DNA of 64,000 nucleotides, taken from positions 462,613-526,612 of the forward strand of contig VZQC01006901.1 in the NCBI GenBank assembly GCA_009823505.1, read 5' to 3'. Position numbers and translations under genes: made by a program. Of the stretch, positions 1 to 10,261 are shown in pieces. The stretch's first letter is position 1, and the number at the start of each line of letters is the position of its first letter. Under the pieces are notes generated by a model. It worked only from the letters and a program-made list of their open reading frames with translations, was not told the DNA's origin and ran no database searches. Origin of the DNA: Rhizomys pruinosus. Its lineage: Eukaryota; Chordata; Mammalia; Rodentia; Spalacidae.

Positions 1-47
1 GTGGCAGACACTGTGGGCATCTTACTAGAATTAGAACAGGCTTGGTA

Positions 48-210
48 GCCGGGCATGGTGGCGCACGCCTTTAATCCTAGCACTTGGGAGGCAGAGGCAG
101 GCGGATCTTTGTGAGTTCAAGGCCAGCCTGGTCTACAGAGTGAGTTCCAGGACAGCTGGGGCTACAGGGAGACCCTGTCTCCAAAAGACCAAAAAAAAAA
201 AAAAAAAGAA
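48..210 (+). repeat. B1 SINE
   Basis: Full-length B1 with intact A and B boxes and a poly(A) tail. It is flanked by a perfect 15-bp target duplication AGAACAGGCTTGGTA (33-47 and 211-225), so it is a young insertion. Confidence 0.95.
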
Positions 211-970
211 AGAACAGGCTTGGTAATGCTACAGTAACAAGGGGCCCTCAAATCTCAGTAATTCAGAACAAAACAATACATTCTGTTTTATTGTTCACAA
301 AATTAATAAATATTTACCATAGGTACATTGTAGGGGGGTGGGGGAGGACTCTGATCTATTAGTAATATTTAGGGATCTGATGATGGACAGTCTAGCTCTG
401 TGATTTCACAGCTACTAAGACATGGAAAGGGATACATGTTGAATCTTATACCCACTGTTAAGGGTTCTACCTGGATAACATATATGCCATTATGGCTTGA
501 ATAGCATTGGCTGACCCAAGTCAGAAGGCCTTTCAATCCATTCAAGAAGATAAAATAGGGAGAGTCAGTGGTTAGCTCCTCTCTATTATAGATGAGTCTG
601 TAAACACATGACTTGCTCCTGGCCAAGGGACCTGAGAAGAAATCTAGTTAGACAAAAAGAGGAGGTTTCAGGAAAGGTTTCTCAAGGTGCTGAGTGGAGC
701 AAGATCAAAGTGAAAACTGCACCCTGTTAGTGATTTTTGTGTTTACCTATGATGCCAGAAACCCCTACAGGTGAACTAAACCCAGACAAGAAATTTTTCT
801 GGGACACAGAGAATAGGAAAACAAAAAGATGGAATACATGTGGGCCCATGACAAGGCTGAGGTATGGTGTTCGTCAGCCCTGAGCCAGTTTCATATTTGG
901 CTTTCTTATTTAAATTGTGTCTTCTGTTCTGGCCCCTGTAAACAGCCTAACTATTATAAAGAGCAATTAT

Positions 971-1019
971 GGGCTGGAGAGCTCATACACATAAAAATAA
1001 AAATAAAATAATTAAAAAG
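971..1019 (+). repeat. Internally deleted B2 SINE
   Basis: The B2 head GGGCTGGAGA is joined directly to the B2 tail CTCATACACATAAAAATA. The whole tRNA-like body and middle are missing, leaving about 50 bp. Confidence 0.6.
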
Positions 1020-1649
1020 ATGAATTATATAACAGCTCAGTTGCCTGTCTACTTTCATGCAAGATTTGAGATAAGGTCAGTCCAAGTTCAGTGTAAGTCA
1101 GTCTATGCATTCTGGAGGAGCTTAGCCATCATTGGGAACTGATGGATACCTGGTGCTTAGGAGATTTGAGAAATATCCAAATAATTCTACCCAGGTGGCT
1201 CCTGAGTACCTATAATCTATGAAGACAGTGACTGTGATCTGATATTCCTGTTTTCTAAAGCAATAATGAGCCAGCTCTCAGGCAGTGACTTTAGTGTATA
1301 CACATGAAGGAAGTTTACAAAGTAAGAAGCTGTCAGGGCTTTTCAGCACTGAGTATTTGATTCCCTCTAAAGAGGGACAGTTTGCAGCAGGGCATGAAGA
1401 GTTCATTAGACACTGCTGCGGCGTGAACAAAATCTCCCGGGAGACTATCTGATTACCTTTGCTCAGATGCTGTGCACATCAAAGAACATTCTGATGACTT
1501 ATTCAGCTCCTAGAGGTCCTATATGCAGAAGCAGGGCTGTGTACTGGGTGAAGGATCCAAGGTCACCGGAGTATCTGATTCTTGGAACAGAGTAGGAAAA
1601 GAATATGGTTGCTGATGCCCATGATAGGACTGTATCCCCACCAGTGACT

Positions 1650-1720
1650 AGACATGTGACTTAACCGAGGTAGTCAAAGTTCACTGGGAGCCTCGGCTTC
1701 CATTTTCATGAAACATAGCT
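1650..1720 (+). repeat. MIR fragment
   Basis: Diverged 'TGTGACTTAACC...CCTC...TTTTCATGAA' pattern typical of the MIR core. Ancient. Confidence 0.45.
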
Positions 1721-3079
1721 ACCATCAGTGAGCACTCAGATGAGTGAAGAAAACGTAAGGACACTGAAGTGTTTGGGAATTAGTGAGTATATGTAAATCA
1801 TACTGTTCTCCCATCTCCCCTCTGCTTACCCCAATCCAGACCCAGGCTCTGTCACAGTCCTACAGAGCACGGAAGTCTTCCATAGCTCACTGTCAAGCCG
1901 ACCCTCTTATCTGGACTTCTCTAACCCTACTGTCCTGCTCTCCACTTGCCCAGCTCTTAGTTATCTCAGAATCCTTAGCATAACAGCACCACCCTCTGCT
2001 CTCCATCCAGTTCACTGAATTGGTCAGTGTGTGGTCATGTGCTCACTTGCCTGTTTTCTTCTTTATGATTTCTCTTCCCAGATTCTAAATTCCATAATTT
2101 CCCCCTCTACTGTGTTTTCAGTGCCTCCCACAGAGTAGGCATGCAGTATTACTGGTGGAAGAGAATGAGTGTTATGTGAATGACTGTAAGGTCTTCATGA
2201 ATGCACAACATAAATAAAATTGTGGGTCTCTTTGCTAATATATCAGAAAGTTTGTTTAGTTTGGGGTTAGTTAATCTCACTGTGATCAGTTCCGGGTGGC
2301 TAGGTGAAGTCAGGCTTGGGGCTTGCAGCCCTGAGAACCCACTCTGCGCTCTCACCCTGGAATCTGGCCTGGGTCCTGAAGCTCTGCTCCCTTTATATCA
2401 GTCTTTCAAGATGTTGAATTGACACAGGGGAGAGGAAAACTTAAGAGTGGAGAAAGCACCAGCTGTAAAGAGCTTCTCGATAGCCCTCTCCAGGCCTAAT
2501 GGGGGAGATGATTGAAGAAATGTGTGTGATGTAGCTTTGACCAAGTCATCTTCTTCCCCCTTCTCCCCTTACTCTTGGACTGCTTTAAGCAGCACAGACA
2601 TTTGAACTTAAGCCTGAAGCCTCCTCTTGTTATTCTTTTCTGTACTTAGCCTCCTCTCTAGCCAGTGTATCATTGCTGTGTGACTCTTTCCAGCGCTGAC
2701 TGTGCCCAGTCCCTGCTCTGCCTCAAGTCCCCCTGCGTTTCTCCATCATCTGTAAACAATGTGGAGTGGATGCCATCACACGAGCCGAGCCATCATTTAC
2801 GCCCTGTCCCATCTCCCTGAACACTGTTTTCTATACCCCAGCAATTCATTTAACTTTAGAAACAGAAAGTCCCCTTTGTCATTTGTTACCAGTGAAGTTA
2901 GTTGCTTTTAGTAAAGTCACATCTGGAGCTACTTCTGTCTGCTCCATACTTCCCCAGCTAGAGTGCCAAGCAAAATGTGCCAGGCAGACTCACTTCACAG
3001 AGGGGATGCCCACTTGCCCTAGTGAAGGTAGGAAGGGATGCTCTGGGTGGCTAGGATGAGTAAGTTAACAGCGAGATTC

Positions 3080-3286
3080 CTTTTTTTTTTTTTTTAATGT
3101 GTATGAGTGTACTGTCTGCATGTAGGTTTGTGCACCCATGTCGTGCAATGCCGTGGAGGTCAGAAGAGGGCATCGGATTCCCCTCAAGTTAAAGATCTTA
3201 GCCGCCATGTGGGTGCTGGGAATCGAACCCGGGTCCTCTGCAAGAGCAGTTGGCGCTCTTAACCAGTGAGCCATCTCTCCAGCCCC
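3080..3286 (-). repeat. B2/B3-type SINE
   Basis: Antisense B2-superfamily SINE: poly(T) at the left, TCTCCAGCCCC head at the right, B box GGGAATCGAACCC visible. Imperfect target duplication AACAGCGAGATTC / AACAGTGAGATTC (3067-3079, 3287-3299). Confidence 0.93.
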
Positions 3287-3300
3287 AACAGTGAGATTCT

Positions 3301-3885
3301 TTAAGGAACACTACGTGAAAAGTAGATTTGAGGACCTTGTTACAGGCCAGATTTGACTTTTCGCAGACGGCTGTCTTCGATCCATCTGGGAAACACCCTA
3401 TGACATGGATGAAGTGTATTTCTTTAGAAGAAATGAAGGCCTAGAACTAGGACTTGTCCACTCAGTCATGGAGATTTTATTTTATGAACATCCACTATGT
3501 GCCAGGCACTTCACTAGGAGTCCAGGGGGCCTCTGATTAATAAGGTAGAGGTCTGACCAGGACACACAAAGGTAAGTGAACATAGATGCTCACAGTTGAT
3601 AGGTCTTACCATTGAAATTTTGGTAAAATGTAACGAGGTTCAGAGGGGATTTACTCGCTCCATATGAACACGGAGCCATCAAGAAAAGCTTTACAGAGAA
3701 GGTGCCTCCTACAGCAACTGTTCCAGTTTCTTTTCTTTTGTGATGATAAAACACTCCTACAAAGAGGGACTGAGGGGAGGAAAGGGCGTATTTCAACTTA
3801 ATCCCAGGTCACAATCCGTCACTGCGGGAAGTCAGGGCAGGAACTGAACACTGATTGCCGGCTCACTTAGGCCCGAGTTTAGCCG
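3301..3885. other. Single-copy intergenic DNA
   Basis: Nothing recognisable apart from a short L2/MIR-like phrase near 3490-3520 (CCACTATGTGCCAGGCACTTCACTAG, shortened here in meaning). Confidence 0.4.
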
Positions 3886-3887
3886 CT

Positions 3888-4047
3888 TTTTTTTTTTTTT
3901 TTTTGTCTTTTCGAGACAGGGTCTCCCTGTAGCCCCAGCTGTCCTGGAATTCACTCTGTAGACCAGGCTGGCCTTGAACTCACAAAAATCCACCTGCCTC
4001 TGCCTCCCAAGTGCTAGGATTAAAGGCGTGCACCACCACGCCCGGCC
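3888..4047 (-). repeat. B1 SINE
   Basis: Full-length antisense B1: poly(T), then GAGACAGGGTCTCCCTGTAG, ending in CACCACGCCCGGCC. The target duplication is not clear. Confidence 0.93.
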
Positions 4048-4717
4048 CTTAGCTGGCTTTCTTACACAGCCCAGGACCAACTTGCCCAGGAATGATGCCG
4101 CCGCATTGAGCTGGGCTCTCCCATATCAAATGACAACCAAGACATTCTCTGGCCCCACTGTGCCCCTCAGGCCAGTCAGAACCAGGAAATTCCCCAGTTG
4201 AAACTCTCTTTGGATGACTCTAGGCTGTGTCAAGTTGACAATTTGGACAAACCAGGATACCAAGTAAACCTTGAAGGACGGGTTGGAGCGCCCATTGAAC
4301 CAGAATGAAAGGTAGTCTGGCCAGACAGAAGGGCTGAATGCTGCAAGCAGAAGCTTGGGAAGGAAAAAGGACATGAGACTCAGATTCACACAAAGACGCT
4401 TCCGACAGGGAGCATGTAGCCTGTGATTCATACCTTATTTCCCTGTTTTGAGTTACAGAACTCTGGGAAGGTGAATAATAAAACCTAATGCTGTTTCTCT
4501 GTAAATATTTCTATTGATTTCATGAACCCTCTGTCCCAGTGAAGAGTTAAGAATGCACAACCGGATTTCATAGACACATATAATTATGAGAGGAATAACA
4601 ACTTTATTTCATTAGCTTCATCCTCTCTGTTACCCAAAGAACAACTCATTTGAAAGTGCATAGAATTAATCATTGAGTGTGTCCACACTGTTATCTGATT
4701 TTCTGCCTTCAAAGTTT
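4048..4717. other. Single-copy intergenic DNA
   Basis: No gene, RNA or repeat recognised. Confidence 0.4.
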
Positions 4718-4972
4718 GGGGCTGGAGAGATAACTTAGCGGTTAAGAGCACGGACTGCTCTTCCAGAGGACCCGGGTTCGATCCCCAGCACCCACATGGC
4801 GCCTGAGAACCGTCTGAAACTCCAATTCCAGGAGAACTCCAGTTCCAGGGGAATCCGACACCCTCTTCTGACCTTCGCAGCATTGCACAACACGGGTGCA
4901 CAAACCTGCATGCAGACAGTACATTCATACACATATAAAAATAAATAAAATAAAATCTTTAAAAAAAAACAA
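4718..4972 (+). repeat. B2/B3-type SINE with internal duplication
   Basis: Complete element with A box, B box GGGTTCGATCCC and tail. Target duplication CAAAGTTT (4710-4717, 4973-4980). The body contains a second near-copy of the CTCCAGTTCCAGG block (CTCCAATTCCAGGAGAA), which defines a subfamily seen again at 28386, 43616, 56619 and 62993. Confidence 0.94.
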
Positions 4973-4980
4973 CAAAGTTT

Positions 4981-6097
4981 ATAGGACACCATTGTTGAAT
5001 TTCTTCTATTGCCCTTATTTCCCCCCTCTCCACCTCTTTAGGTTAAAATGGTCAGAATTTTAGGCACATGTCTTTAAAATGTTAGCAGAAAGGATCAAGT
5101 TTGGAAAGAAGCCTGAAGGCCATATTTGTTTTCTTTCCTTTTTTAGCAAACCGAGGAGTGGTGTGGCTTTCTGTATTGCTCTCGTCTGGGCTTAGTCTAC
5201 CTCTGCAGGTTATTAATTCCCCAGCCTGCTAACTTTTTCTAGTTGGCTCTTGTTTAGCTTCCACAGAGCCCCACCCCAAAGTGCTTTATTGTCCCTCTGC
5301 TGACTATTCCTACATATGGTCAAAATCAACCCACCTTCCGGGTTGCTGACACAGGCAAATTCACTGTTTGGCAAACCCGCCCGAGATCCCAGTAACTCTT
5401 TGTTGAAGGAGTGTGTTATTACAACGGAGTGTGTCTGATACCTAACAAACCTGTCCAGTCCCTTGCAGGCCTAGATGTTCTCCTGAGAAACTCTGTAGAT
5501 CTGGATTTACAGCCACAGGCAGGATATCAGCACTCCCAGACCTGTTGAGCACTGGAGCACTGCTAATGAGCAAAGGGCCCTGCCTCAATTAGTGGTTTGT
5601 GAAATATTCCTGGATATCAAATTGCTCTCCGTGCTTGATAATCACAGCAGCTCATGGGATGAAAAGCAACCAAGGTAAAATTGTTCCCTTGTTGAATACA
5701 AACTTGTTGATCTCAGTTCTATCTGCAGACACAATTTAAGTTTGCGGTCTCCCCTGAGCTGAGGTTTGAATTACAAGCATGCAATCAGGGTTGTTGCTCA
5801 CGTTTCTCATGTGACTTTCCTATATTATACTAGTAACTTCCTTGGTGTTGGGGAAGGGATAAGGGAGGTGGGAGGGAGGCAGCAAGGAGAGCGGAGAGGG
5901 AAAGAAAAAGGTGAAGTCCGGTGGGAGAATGTTTCCCCAGATAACTTCTAGTTTGACTCTTCCTAAATTCTTTGCTTCTTAATTACTAAAAAGTTACAAT
6001 GCAGTGATGCTAATCCGAAACTAAAAAGGAAAACATCCAGCATATAGTTTAGGAAGAAAAAAAAAAGTAGTAAAGGGAACAAAATTCAAGATTTGTT
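4981..6097. other. Single-copy DNA downstream of Jun
   Basis: No repeat or gene recognised in 1.1 kb. The part at about 5560-5760 is AT-rich with several TAAT/ATTA cores and could be a conserved noncoding element. That is a guess from composition only. Confidence 0.4.
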
Positions 6098-6114
6098 ACC
6101 GGTATTTGAATACA

Positions 6115-6120
6115 TTTATT
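6115..6120 (-). terminator. Distal polyadenylation signal AATAAA of Jun
   Basis: The gene strand reads CACAATAAATGTATTCAAA, near-identical to the end of the human JUN 3'UTR. This marks the main 3' end, with cleavage expected at about 6095-6102. Confidence 0.88.
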
Positions 6121-6534
6121 GTGACAACAATGCTGTTTATAAGCAAAGGCCATCTTTTTCTCTAGCAATTGTTATATTCCAAACCGGAAGGAAACATCTC
6201 TTGTAAAACTCATCGCTGGTTCCTCATAAGCATCTATTGCTAAGTCTCTACTAAATTTATACATAGTCACAGCACATGCCCCTTAATACAGTTCCAAACT
6301 GAAGCCTCTGCTTCCCCAGTGGGCTGCCCTTCTCCCCTGAATCGCCCCCTTCTTCCAGCCCCAGGAAACATCGCACTATCTCCTGGTAAACAGTTTGGAC
6401 TTGTGGGGGAGGGGCATTTATTTCTACAATCTGAGAACACAGCTTTCCTGGGGGTGAATCGGACATCAGCTCCATCCAGATTTCATTATCTACAGATAAT
6501 GCAGCGAAGAGGTTGGGGGGTTATTTTTCAATAG

Positions 6535-6540
6535 TTTATT
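6535..6540 (-). terminator. Second proximal polyadenylation signal AATAAA
   Basis: The gene strand reads ACAATAAACTATTG, 61 nt downstream of the first proximal signal. It is a conserved Jun 3'UTR motif and gives an mRNA about 0.43 kb shorter than the full form. Confidence 0.7.
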
Positions 6541-6600
6541 GTATTTTCTTAAATATCCTTTCTGGAATCTTCAGAAACAAAACATAAAAAAATTATATAC

Positions 6601-6606
6601 TTTATT
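6601..6606 (-). terminator. Proximal polyadenylation signal AATAAA
   Basis: TTTATT on plus, in a context (TGTAATAAAGTATATAA on the gene strand) that I recognise as conserved in JUN 3'UTRs. Probably used for the shorter mRNA, alone or with the signal at 6535. Confidence 0.7.
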
Positions 6607-6667
6607 ACAAATGGTAAACTCAGAGTGCTGCAAATCTCTTATTTACAAACACTGGGTAATGATACCC

Positions 6668-6684
6668 AAACAAACAAACAAACA
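6668..6684 (-). promoter_or_regulatory. GU-rich mRNA decay element in Jun 3'UTR
   Basis: The gene strand reads TGTTTGTTTGTTTGTTT, which contains the UGUUUGUUUGU consensus of GU-rich elements. These are known to be bound by CELF1 (CUGBP1) in short-lived mRNAs, including JUN. It lies about 580 nt past the stop codon and upstream of all polyadenylation signals except the one at 6713, so most mRNA isoforms would carry it. Confidence 0.75.
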
Positions 6685-7262
6685 TGAAATAACTTACAAA
6701 GGCAGGGAGCAGTTTATTGACATTAATCAGCTTTCATCAAATTAAAAAATATATATATATGTACATACACGGTTGAGGGAGGCAGGCCAGGAGTTCATCT
6801 GCAGGCTCGGCCTCGCCCTTACAAGCCTCCCTCCCCTCCCTCCCCCCCTTTTGTGTTCTTAAAGAGTACTACAGAAGCGATCTACAGTCTCTATTGCAGT
6901 TTGTAACCCTCCCGCCCCCCCCCCACTTTAATACTGAATGAGATCGAATGTTAGGTCCATGCAGTTCTTGGTCAATGTGAACGAAAAGTCTCTAAGTTCT
7001 GTTCGTGCCGGGACAAGCCCTTAGCAAAGCCGGGCATCCCGCAGGCCGCCGCTCCCTGGCTCCATGCCAACGCAAGGCGCGCCAAGTCCTTCCCACTCGT
7101 GCACACTGGGGGCGCCGTCAGGACGCAACCCAGTCCAACTTGTATACCCTTGGCTTTAGTCCTCGGCCACTTCTTTTTTCTCTCCGTTGCAACCTGTCAA
7201 GTTCTCAAGTCTGTCCCTGTGTTGTTTTTTCCTCCGTTCCCCTCAGCCCTGACAGTCTCTCC

Positions 7263-8264
7263 TCAAAACGTTTGCAACTGCTGCGTTAGCATGAGCTGGC
7301 ACCCACTGTTAACGTGGTTCATGACTTTCTGTTTAAGCTGTGCCACCTGTTCCCTGAGCATGTTGGCCGTGGACGCCAGCTCCGAGTTTTGCGCTTTCAA
7401 GGTTTTCACTTTTTCCTCCAGCCGGGCGATCCTCTCCAGCTTCCTTTTCCGGCACTTGGAGGCGGCGATGCGGTTCCTCATGCGCTTCCTCTCGGCTTTG
7501 ATCCGCTCCTGAGACTCCATGTCGATGGGGGACAGGGGCGGCGTCTCTCCGGGCATCTCCGGCACCGTCTGGGGCTCTTCCTTCAGGGCCTGCAGCCGCG
7601 GGTGCTGCACCGGGAGCTGCTGGGGCAGGTGGTGCGGCGGCTGCGGCGGCGGCGGCTGCTGCTGGGGCTGCGCGGGAAAGGCCAGGCCGGCCGCGCCGTA
7701 GGAGGGCGCCCCGCCGCCGCCGCTCAGCGCGCCCGGGTTGAAGTTGCTGAGGTTGGCGTAGACGGGAGGCTCGCTGTGCAGACTGGCACTGAAGCCGCCG
7801 CCGCCGCCGCCCGCCACCGAGGCCACCGCGGGGGCCACCAGGCCGGCCCCGCTGACCGGCTGCGCCGCCGACGTGACGCTGGGCAGGGTGTTCTGGCTGT
7901 GCAGTTCGGCCAGGGCGCGCACGAAGCCCTCTGCGAAGCCCTCCTGCTCGTCGGTCACGTTCTTGGGGCACAGGAACTGGGTGGGGGTCGGCGTGGTGGT
8001 GATGTGCCCATTGCTGGACTGGATGATGAGGCGCTCGAGCTCCGGCGACGCCAGCTTGAGCAGCCCCACGTCGGGCGACGTGAGCAGGTCCGAGTTCTTG
8101 GCGCGGAGGTGCGGCTTCAGGCTGCCCACCGGGTCCGCCAGGTTCAGGGTCATGCTCTGCTTCAGGATCTTGGGGTTGCTGTAGCCGTAGGCGCCGCTCT
8201 CGGACTGGAGAAACGAGGCGTTGAGGGCATCGTCGTAGAAGGTCGTTTCCATCTTTGCAGTCAT
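7263..8264 (-). CDS. Jun: Transcription factor Jun (c-Jun), AP-1 bZIP subunit
   Basis: Intronless 333-codon gene. Jun homodimerises or pairs with Fos/ATF proteins through its bZIP and binds TRE/CRE DNA in the nucleus. Seen in the translation: the [15 protein letters not shown] start, a JNK-docking delta region at about residues 30-60, phospho-acceptors Ser63 and Ser73 each followed by Pro, Thr91/Thr93 in TTTPTPTQF, a six-Gly run at 152-157, a Gln/Pro-rich linker, and the [13 protein letters not shown] cluster of inhibitory phosphorylation sites just N-terminal to the DNA-binding domain. The basic region is about 255-277, with the [13 protein letters not shown] core and redox-sensitive Cys271. 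Zipper leucines sit at 282, 289, 296, 303 and 310, and the C-terminus is LTQQLQTF. I chose the ATG at 8264. The frame stays open 37 codons further upstream but contains no ATG there, only a TTG. Length is close to human (331) and mouse (334); the homopolymer tracts account for the difference. Identification is certain. Confidence 0.99.
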   Translation of the reverse strand: MTAKMETTFYDDALNASFLQSESGAYGYSNPKILKQSMTLNLADPVGSLKPHLRAKNSDLLTSPDVGLLKLASPELERLIIQSSNGHITTTPTPTQFLCPKNVTDEQEGFAEGFVRALAELHSQNTLPSVTSAAQPVSGAGLVAPAVASVAGGGGGGFSASLHSEPPVYANLSNFNPGALSGGGGAPSYGAAGLAFPAQPQQQPPPPQPPHHLPQQLPVQHPRLQALKEEPQTVPEMPGETPPLSPIDMESQERIKAERKRMRNRIAASKCRKRKLERIARLEEKVKTLKAQNSELASTANMLREQVAQLKQKVMNHVNSGCQLMLTQQLQTF

Positions 8265-9214
8265 AGAACAGTCCGTCACTTCACGCGGGGTTAGCCTGGG
8301 CTGCACGCTCAAGTTTCGGGGCCGCAGCAGCGTGCTGAGAAGCGGGGGACACCCGCGCGTCGCTGCCTTTGGCAAGGAAAGTTTCTGTAGGAGCGCGCGC
8401 TCCCGGCCGTCCTCCCCCGGCGCCCTCCTCCCGAGCTCGCTAGCTCCAGCAGCAGTGAGGTGAGACGCCGCCGGCTGCCCCCGCTTCGGTCCGCCCCCCG
8501 CCTGCCCCGCGTCGGAGAGTCGCGGTCACTCACGGAGCGCTCCCGGGGCGCAGCGCTTCCTCGGGGACCCGGCGGTGGCGGCCGGAGCGCTCTGCGCGGA
8601 GTTGTCGGTGGGAGCCCGCGATCGGGCTCCGCCGCGACTCTCACGACCGTCCCCTCCTCCGCTGCGAGGGGGAGGGGGACGCGGCCGCGGGGAGCGCTCG
8701 GCCAAGTTCAGCGGCCGGTGCGAGCGGGGCGGAGCGCAGGTTCCTCCTCGGCCTCCGCCGCCTGTTCTTCACCGCCGCCGCGGCGGCCGACGGCGCAGGA
8801 AAGGTTTGCAAAAGTTCGCTCCGGGCCACTTGTTCTCGGCCGGGAAAGTTGCTGGCGATGCGGCTGCTCGCCGGTTTCCCCGCGCGGGCAGGCGCCGCTC
8901 TCCGTGCTGTCAGCAGCACCGGGACGACCGAGGACCTCCTCCGGGCAACCGCGGGAGAAGGGGCTCTCCAGGTGCTCCCCAAAACACCAGCGCGGGAGTC
9001 CCGGGCGCGGACGCCAGGCAGTTGGCAAGGAGAAGGGAAGCCGAGCGCGTTCGCAGCTCCGAGTCCCCGCCGTCCGGTGCCGGGTCCGTCCGCCTGCCTG
9101 TCCGTCTGTCTGTCTCCCCGAGCGCGCTCCCGCCCCGCCGCCTCGGCCACACTCAGTGCAACTCTGAGCCCTTATCCAGCCCGAGCTCAACACTTATCTG
9201 CTACCAGTCAACCC

Positions 9215-9224
9215 CTAAAAATAG
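9215..9224 (-). promoter_or_regulatory. MEF2/RSRF site of Jun promoter
   Basis: Plus strand reads CTAAAAATAG, a perfect MEF2 consensus (minus strand CTATTTTTAG). With +1 at 9165 it sits at -59 to -50, the known position of the Jun MEF2 site used for serum and EGF induction. Confidence 0.92.
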
Positions 9225-9228
9225 CCCA

Positions 9229-9236
9229 TGATGTCA
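9229..9236 (-). promoter_or_regulatory. Proximal jun1 TRE (TGACATCA)
   Basis: Plus strand TGATGTCA, minus strand TGACATCA. This is the CRE-like variant TRE at -71 to -64 known to bind Jun/ATF2 and to give positive autoregulation. Confidence 0.95.
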
Positions 9237-9251
9237 CCCCAAGGCCTTCCC

Positions 9252-9256
9252 ATTGG
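9252..9256 (-). promoter_or_regulatory. CCAAT box
   Basis: ATTGG on plus, CCAAT on the gene strand, at -91 to -87 relative to the inferred start. This matches the described CTF/NF-Y site. Confidence 0.88.
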
Positions 9257-9273
9257 CTCGCGTCGCTCTCAGG

Positions 9274-9281
9274 GGGGCGGG
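9274..9281 (-). promoter_or_regulatory. GC box (Sp1)
   Basis: GGGGCGGG followed by a second overlapping GC-rich CCCGCCC motif. It lies at about -116 to -109, as in the human promoter. Confidence 0.85.
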
Positions 9282-9347
9282 CCCGCCCGTCGCCATGGAG
9301 ACCCCACCCTAGAAGATTCTTCTCCGCGCCCGCAGAGGCTCACGGGA

Positions 9348-9355
9348 TGAGGTAA
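9348..9355 (-). promoter_or_regulatory. Distal jun2 TRE (TTACCTCA)
   Basis: Plus strand TGAGGTAA, minus strand TTACCTCA, identical to the described jun2TRE. It lies 119 bp upstream of the proximal TRE, at about -190. Jun/ATF2 heterodimers are the known occupants. Confidence 0.93.
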
Positions 9356-9359
9356 TGCT

Positions 9360-10261
9360 CCGCTGCCCTCCTACAGTTGGGCCCTTCTTTCTCTCCTCCC
9401 CTTCCTCCCGCGCGCCTCTCGGCCCTGGTTCCCGGTCCCTCCCCGGCGCGTCCGTCCCGGCCCGCCCGGTGCATTGTGGGCTGACGTCTTGGGGTTTGGC
9501 CGGCTGCAGACGGCGGCTGCCCGGGCGGTCGGACCTCGCCGCGTCTGTCCGAAGCGGGCTCAAGTTCAGGGCTCGGGACCCGGAGTGCGGGGAGTCGCCC
9601 CCGGGGTCGGGTGGGGAGCGAGGTGGGGCCCCACGTGCGGGGCGGGCGCCCTTGGCGGGGCTGGGGCCAGGGCGCACCCCCCCCGCACTTCCGGGGGGCC
9701 GGAGCGCCGCCCATTAAGGTGGCTCGGCGCAGTCCCGGCTGCGGGCTAGTGAAAGTGGGCTGAAGTTTGGGCGCGTCTAGCCGAGTGGGCCTCCCACGGC
9801 GGGAGCGCGCCAAAGTTTAGCGTCTCGGTCAAGTTGCCCAGCGGAGCTGCGCGCAGCCGTGTGGCCGCCCCCAAAAGCAGGCGGTGTGCATTGCTCCAAA
9901 CTGGGGCCCCGCGGCCGAGACCCCGCTACCCCCCGGGGCCCTGCGGGGAAAGCGCGCAGGGTTCGCACCGCCACGGACGGGCGACCTTCCTAGATCTAGA
10001 CGAAGTAACTCCAGATCAGAATCAACATTTAGGAGTTCGAATCCCGGGAAGGACCAGCGAGCGCTGCGCTCAAAGCTCGGCTCGCTCGCTCCCTCTCCTC
10101 TTCCCAGATTTGCTTCCGGGAAAACACGTCCGGTGAGCTGCGGACTCGCCCGAAGTCACGCAGCCTCAGCGAGTCTGGCCCTAGACGCTGGGCTGACTCC
10201 GTCCCCTCCCCGCCGCGGTGGGCGCATATTCTGTGCAGCCTCTAGGAAGCGCTAGATGCAT
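9360..10261 (+). ncRNA. Candidate divergent lncRNA first exon upstream of Jun
   Basis: Established knowledge: mammalian Jun has a divergent noncoding transcript (LINC01135 in human, a Jun opposite-strand RNA in mouse). Here the CpG island continues on the far side of the promoter and ends at a strong plus-strand splice donor, TG|TAAGT context, with GT at 10262-10263. Start and exon boundaries are inferred; no conserved ORF is seen. Confidence 0.4.

Larger units (their letters stand above)
226..3066. other. Single-copy intergenic DNA
   Basis: No gene recognised. It contains a B2 remnant (971-1019), a MIR piece (1650-1720) and a 12-bp perfect palindrome, TCTCCCGGGAGA, at about 1433-1444. Open frames here are short and show no family resemblance. 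Confidence 0.6.
6098..9165 (-). other. Jun: Inferred Jun mRNA (single exon)
   Basis: The 5' end is inferred at about 9165, because the conserved promoter sites then fall at their published human positions (proximal TRE -71 to -64, MEF2 -59 to -50). This gives a 5'UTR of about 900 nt that is very GC-rich. The 3' end is inferred about 17 nt past the distal AATAAA at 6115-6120. The total, about 3.07 kb plus poly(A), fits the long Jun mRNA; the proximal signals near 6535 and 6601 would give the shorter form. No splice sites are needed. Exact ends are inferences. Confidence 0.85.
9166..9360 (-). promoter_or_regulatory. Jun: Jun proximal promoter
   Basis: Five recognisable sites are arranged with the same spacing as in human JUN: MEF2 (9215-9224), proximal TRE (9229-9236), inverted CCAAT (9252-9256), GC box (9274-9281) and distal TRE (9348-9355). 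No canonical TATA box stands at -30. The region lies inside the CpG island. The architecture predicts serum, stress and AP-1 autoinduction, as known for the family. Confidence 0.93.

Noticed and set aside
4740..4930. tRNA-like A and B boxes in B2 elements
   Set aside because: These are SINE Pol III promoters, not tRNA genes; no cloverleaf with a proper acceptor stem.
7314..8294. 326-codon open frame antisense to Jun
   Set aside because: It mirrors the GC-rich Jun CDS; composition leaves few stops on the opposite strand. No domain resemblance.
8265..8375. N-terminal extension of Jun to codon -37
   Set aside because: The frame is open but starts at TTG with no AUG, and the known Jun start MTAKMETT is present downstream.
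8460..9813. Several 100-235-codon frames on both strands in the CpG island
   Set aside because: Arg/Pro/Gly/Ala-rich low-complexity translations from GC-rich promoter and 5'UTR DNA; overlapping in many frames, so artefacts.
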